Source of the DNA: Scatophagus argus
Lineage: Eukaryota; Chordata; Actinopteri; Scatophagidae
Assembly: GCF_020382885.2 (NCBI RefSeq)
Contig: NC_058516.1
Coordinates: forward strand, 10,903,902 to 10,967,901
Direction of reading: 5' to 3'
Length of the DNA: 64,000 nt
Below the pieces are notes generated by a model. That model made no database searches. It had not been told where the DNA came from and saw only the letters and a list, made by a program, of their open reading frames with translations. Shown one piece after another: positions 61,267 through 64,000 of the stretch. Both the position numbers and the translations under genes were made by a program. Positions within the stretch are counted from its first letter, which is position 1. Each line of letters starts with the position of its first letter.

Positions 61267-64000
61267 TGTGAAAAAAAGCGGGGGTGGGGGGGGGGTCAGG
61301 GGGTGCGTATTAGGCAGATGGCTTCTGACGTGTGACATTCACACAGTTCTGTATATATTTGTCTATAATTGTCTATAGCTGTGTGTGCGTGTGATGGGTA
61401 GCTCTCTATGTGCTGTGTATGTGGCCGATATCTGCCTTTAAACCTGTAAGAATGGACGTCAGGAAACCACCAGAGCCAGGAGGAGCCATTTAGTGTTCAT
61501 CACACTCTGTACCTCTAAGAGATGGACCGAGCCGTGACTCAAATAGGAAGACGGAAAGATGTTAATTACCCATTTCTCCCTTAAGGCCACACTCAAATGA
61601 TAAATTCTAATGTGTCACATTTATCACTTTTACATAAAATATGCAGCCGAGCGTGTCTTATCTGAGCCCGAGACTGCGTCTTCTATAGGCTCTGAGAAAC
61701 ATGCATCGTGATGTCATTAAGTGGATTCTGATGTTGATGAGTCACATGCTGAAGCTACTCCATCGAATAACGGCTCAGATGCTACAGTGCGACGTCAAAG
61801 GACTGTTGGAAATGGAGGCAAAATGGTCTTTGGGGGGGGGGGATATCTTAACTATTACTTCTTTTGTGTGGGTTTGCGTGTGTGTGTTATATCACAAATC
61901 TGTGATTGCAAAAGTAGTTCTCCAGCAATTTAATGGTGCCAACAATTTAATTTGCATAAAGTTGGTGGACCTGTGAGAGATGGACTAAAAAAAAACGAGT
62001 CAAAGCAGCATAGCAGTTGTCCTCACTTTTGGTCCCCGTTATGGTTAAATGCTAAAACCAGTGGGTCCTACAATTCCCATAATTCAACTCAATATTTTCT
62101 TTTGGCACAATCTCTTCCTGTTAAATGCCCACATTTTGCCTAGGCTTCGATAATCTTGATGACATCACTATGACATCATGGAAATGGGGGGGGGGCACTT
62201 CTCATGACATGCAGACTGATCTTGATGTGTAAAATTGGTGAAATGCCCTTTAATGAAAACAGCTGAAGAAATCATGAACAGTCCAGTGAAAACTTTTGAC
62301 ATTTTTCCTGTTGTAGTGATGTATGCGACCGACCTATTCATTTTTTGAAATCGTTAAGAAACCATTTTAGCCCCCCCCCCCCAGTGCCACTTGGCGATAG
62401 GAGTGTGCTGAAGTCAGGCCCTGCTACTGCTGGCTTGTAAAAAAGAAAAAGTGCTTAGCTGTGATGACTAGCTTGATTGATCTCCTTGAGACTAATGGTC
62501 TTCCTTAATTGAATCATCATTAGTGGCTGACTATTTAGATTAACACAGCAGAAGGAGGCACTTGGTCCAGTCAGAAAAAAAACAAAAAAACAATGTTGCT
62601 TTATAGTGGAATTCTCAGTGTGGCAGGATGAACTACTGCAAGTCTAGCAAGTCTCAAAAACAGAGATATGTAACTGAATAATAGAATATTTTACAGTTTG
62701 GGTCCCATTTGAGAACACAAATGGCATCTGCGCAGTGATACAGAAAGAAAATAGTTCCTATGTGAAACTGCTCCTAACGATGTCTGTGGATTATGTTAAG
62801 TAACCGTGTTGCAATATCTGGAAAGTTTTTCAAATTAAAAAAAAAGAAGAAATCATTTAATTTATTTTCTTTTTATTTATTTATTTTGGCGCTTTGAGCA
62901 CCACAAGTAAAATGCCATCTAGTTCTGTTATACATGTATAAGGAAAAATATGTATTTTAGATTTTGAGGCTTAAGGTCAGATTGTGAGTTAAGTAAATGT
63001 AAGTAAATATTTGACGTGGTATCTTATACTGTTTCTTTACTATCTTAGAATTTTGTCTTGGTTTCTCATAATTAAAAAAAATAAATATTACAATTTTTAT
63101 TTTTATTTTTATGGAAAATTGGTCCTCCATATTTTGACTGACTAGGACATTTATGCAGCCACACACACACACACTGTGAGTGAGCAGGGTGTGGATAGAC
63201 TGCACTGTGTGTGCCACTGTCACATTTGATGATCCTATGGAATGATTGTATGAGACAAGGAGGACAGGGGAATTTTTAAACTCCTGGTCCAAAAAAAAAA
63301 AAAAGCAGAAATCCACTCGTCCTTTTCTGGGAGCAGGGATCAAATCCGTCACTATCCAGAATTGTCTGGGAGTGTGAGATTGGCCGTGTGTGGTCGTACA
63401 AACTGCTGACAGCACCGGAATGGAAATTCCACTTTGTCTGAGATGCTCCTGGCAATCTGCTCTTCTTCTTTTTTTTTTTTTCTTTTTTTTTTTATTTATT
63501 AATTTTTTTACATCATTCTTTTCAATAAGCCTCCACTCTGAACCTGGCACTCTCGCTTCAAGTTGATGTAAACCCCAAGATTTGACCCAGTCTTAATTGG
63601 ACGTCATTGTTCTTTGGCTGTCGCTGCGATGAAACTGCATCAAATCAGCCTTTTGTAAGATGACATGTCACGTTTGTGTGATCATCAGAGCTTGTTGGTG
63701 CATTTTTTTTTATTTGTATATATATATAATAATTGTATTTCTGATTTAAGTCCTTGATATTGGTGTGAAAGGGCCTAGAGATTAGTTTTTCTCATGATTC
63801 ATGGCCGCTCAACTCGATGGGTTTTCAGCAGTGAATCAGCCCTATTAGGAGCAGAGAATTCATATGCGTTATGCACCTTCATCACATATTTAAAGAACTT
63901 TGACCGTTTCCTGTTGCTCTAAATGCAGCTTTGCCTACTCTACTGGCCGGGCAGGGTAACATTTTTACAGAAACTCTGACTAACAGGAAAATCTGGAGTA

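Larger units (their letters stand above)
61070..64000 (+). other. cacnb4: cacnb4 intron after the beta4a exon, running off the window
   Basis: No further exon is recognised; the expected exon beginning GSADSYTSRPSD is absent. It holds an (AC)n array (61148-61183), a G-rich block (61249-61305), poly-G/C runs (61830-61841, 62371-62383), and T- or A-rich low-complexity tracts (62830-62890, 63460-63500). Confidence 0.7.

Noticed and set aside
62957..63550. 197-codon minus-strand open frame near the right edge
   Set aside because: Low complexity: poly-Lys from a poly-T tract, TG-repeat translation and Ile/Lys runs from AT-rich sequence. No family match.
1..64000. Prokaryotic-type systems, CRISPR, tRNA/rRNA genes, endogenous virus
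   Set aside because: No direct-repeat spacer arrays, no cloverleaf or rRNA sequence recognised, and no gag/pol/env-like reading frames; the only RT traces are short LINE fossils.

Overview
The window is nuclear DNA of a ray-finned (teleost, probably percomorph) fish. Compact multi-exon vertebrate genes with GT-AG introns lie among CA/TG microsatellites and fish-type debris: hAT-like MITEs, a Tc1/mariner fossil and decayed LINE reverse-transcriptase pieces. There is no operon, CRISPR array, prophage or integrated virus. Gene calls rest on reading exons, splice sites and phases by eye and comparing the conceptual proteins with remembered vertebrate families.

Layout. (1) 1-6.5 kb, plus strand: atg13, the autophagy-initiation scaffold. 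All 17 coding exons join in frame to 524 aa; any upstream 5'UTR exon lies outside the window. (2) 6.5-7.4 kb: a convergent intergenic gap with two MITEs. (3) 7.4-18.2 kb, minus strand: ipo5 (importin-5), 26 coding exons, 1093 aa, with a compact promoter carrying three CCAAT boxes. One intron is an AT-AC U12-type intron with near-perfect signals. (4) 18.3-19.7 kb: a head-to-head gap between ipo5 and the inferred first exon of sema5b. (5) 19.7-51.4 kb, plus strand: sema5b (semaphorin-5B), an inferred noncoding first exon, a 14.5-kb intron, then 21 coding exons giving 1092 aa (signal peptide, Sema, PSI, seven thrombospondin repeats, membrane segment, tail). (6) 51.4-56.4 kb: intergenic, with MITEs, a Tc1 fossil and a perfect hairpin. 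(7) 56.5 kb to the right edge, plus strand: the 5' end of cacnb4 (voltage-gated calcium-channel beta-4 subunit). It has two alternative starts, a beta4b-type two-exon N-terminus and a beta4a-type 15-residue exon. The shared SH3/guanylate-kinase body lies beyond the window.

The four genes are not a pathway. Autophagy, nuclear import, axon guidance and calcium-channel assembly are unrelated jobs, and the human orthologues sit on four different chromosomes. I found no wholly new system. The most interesting items are the U12 intron of ipo5, UG repeats occupying the polypyrimidine-tract position of several atg13 acceptors, a diverged beta4b leader exon crossed by an overlapping upstream ORF, and transposon fossils recognisable from TIRs, TSDs or RT motifs.
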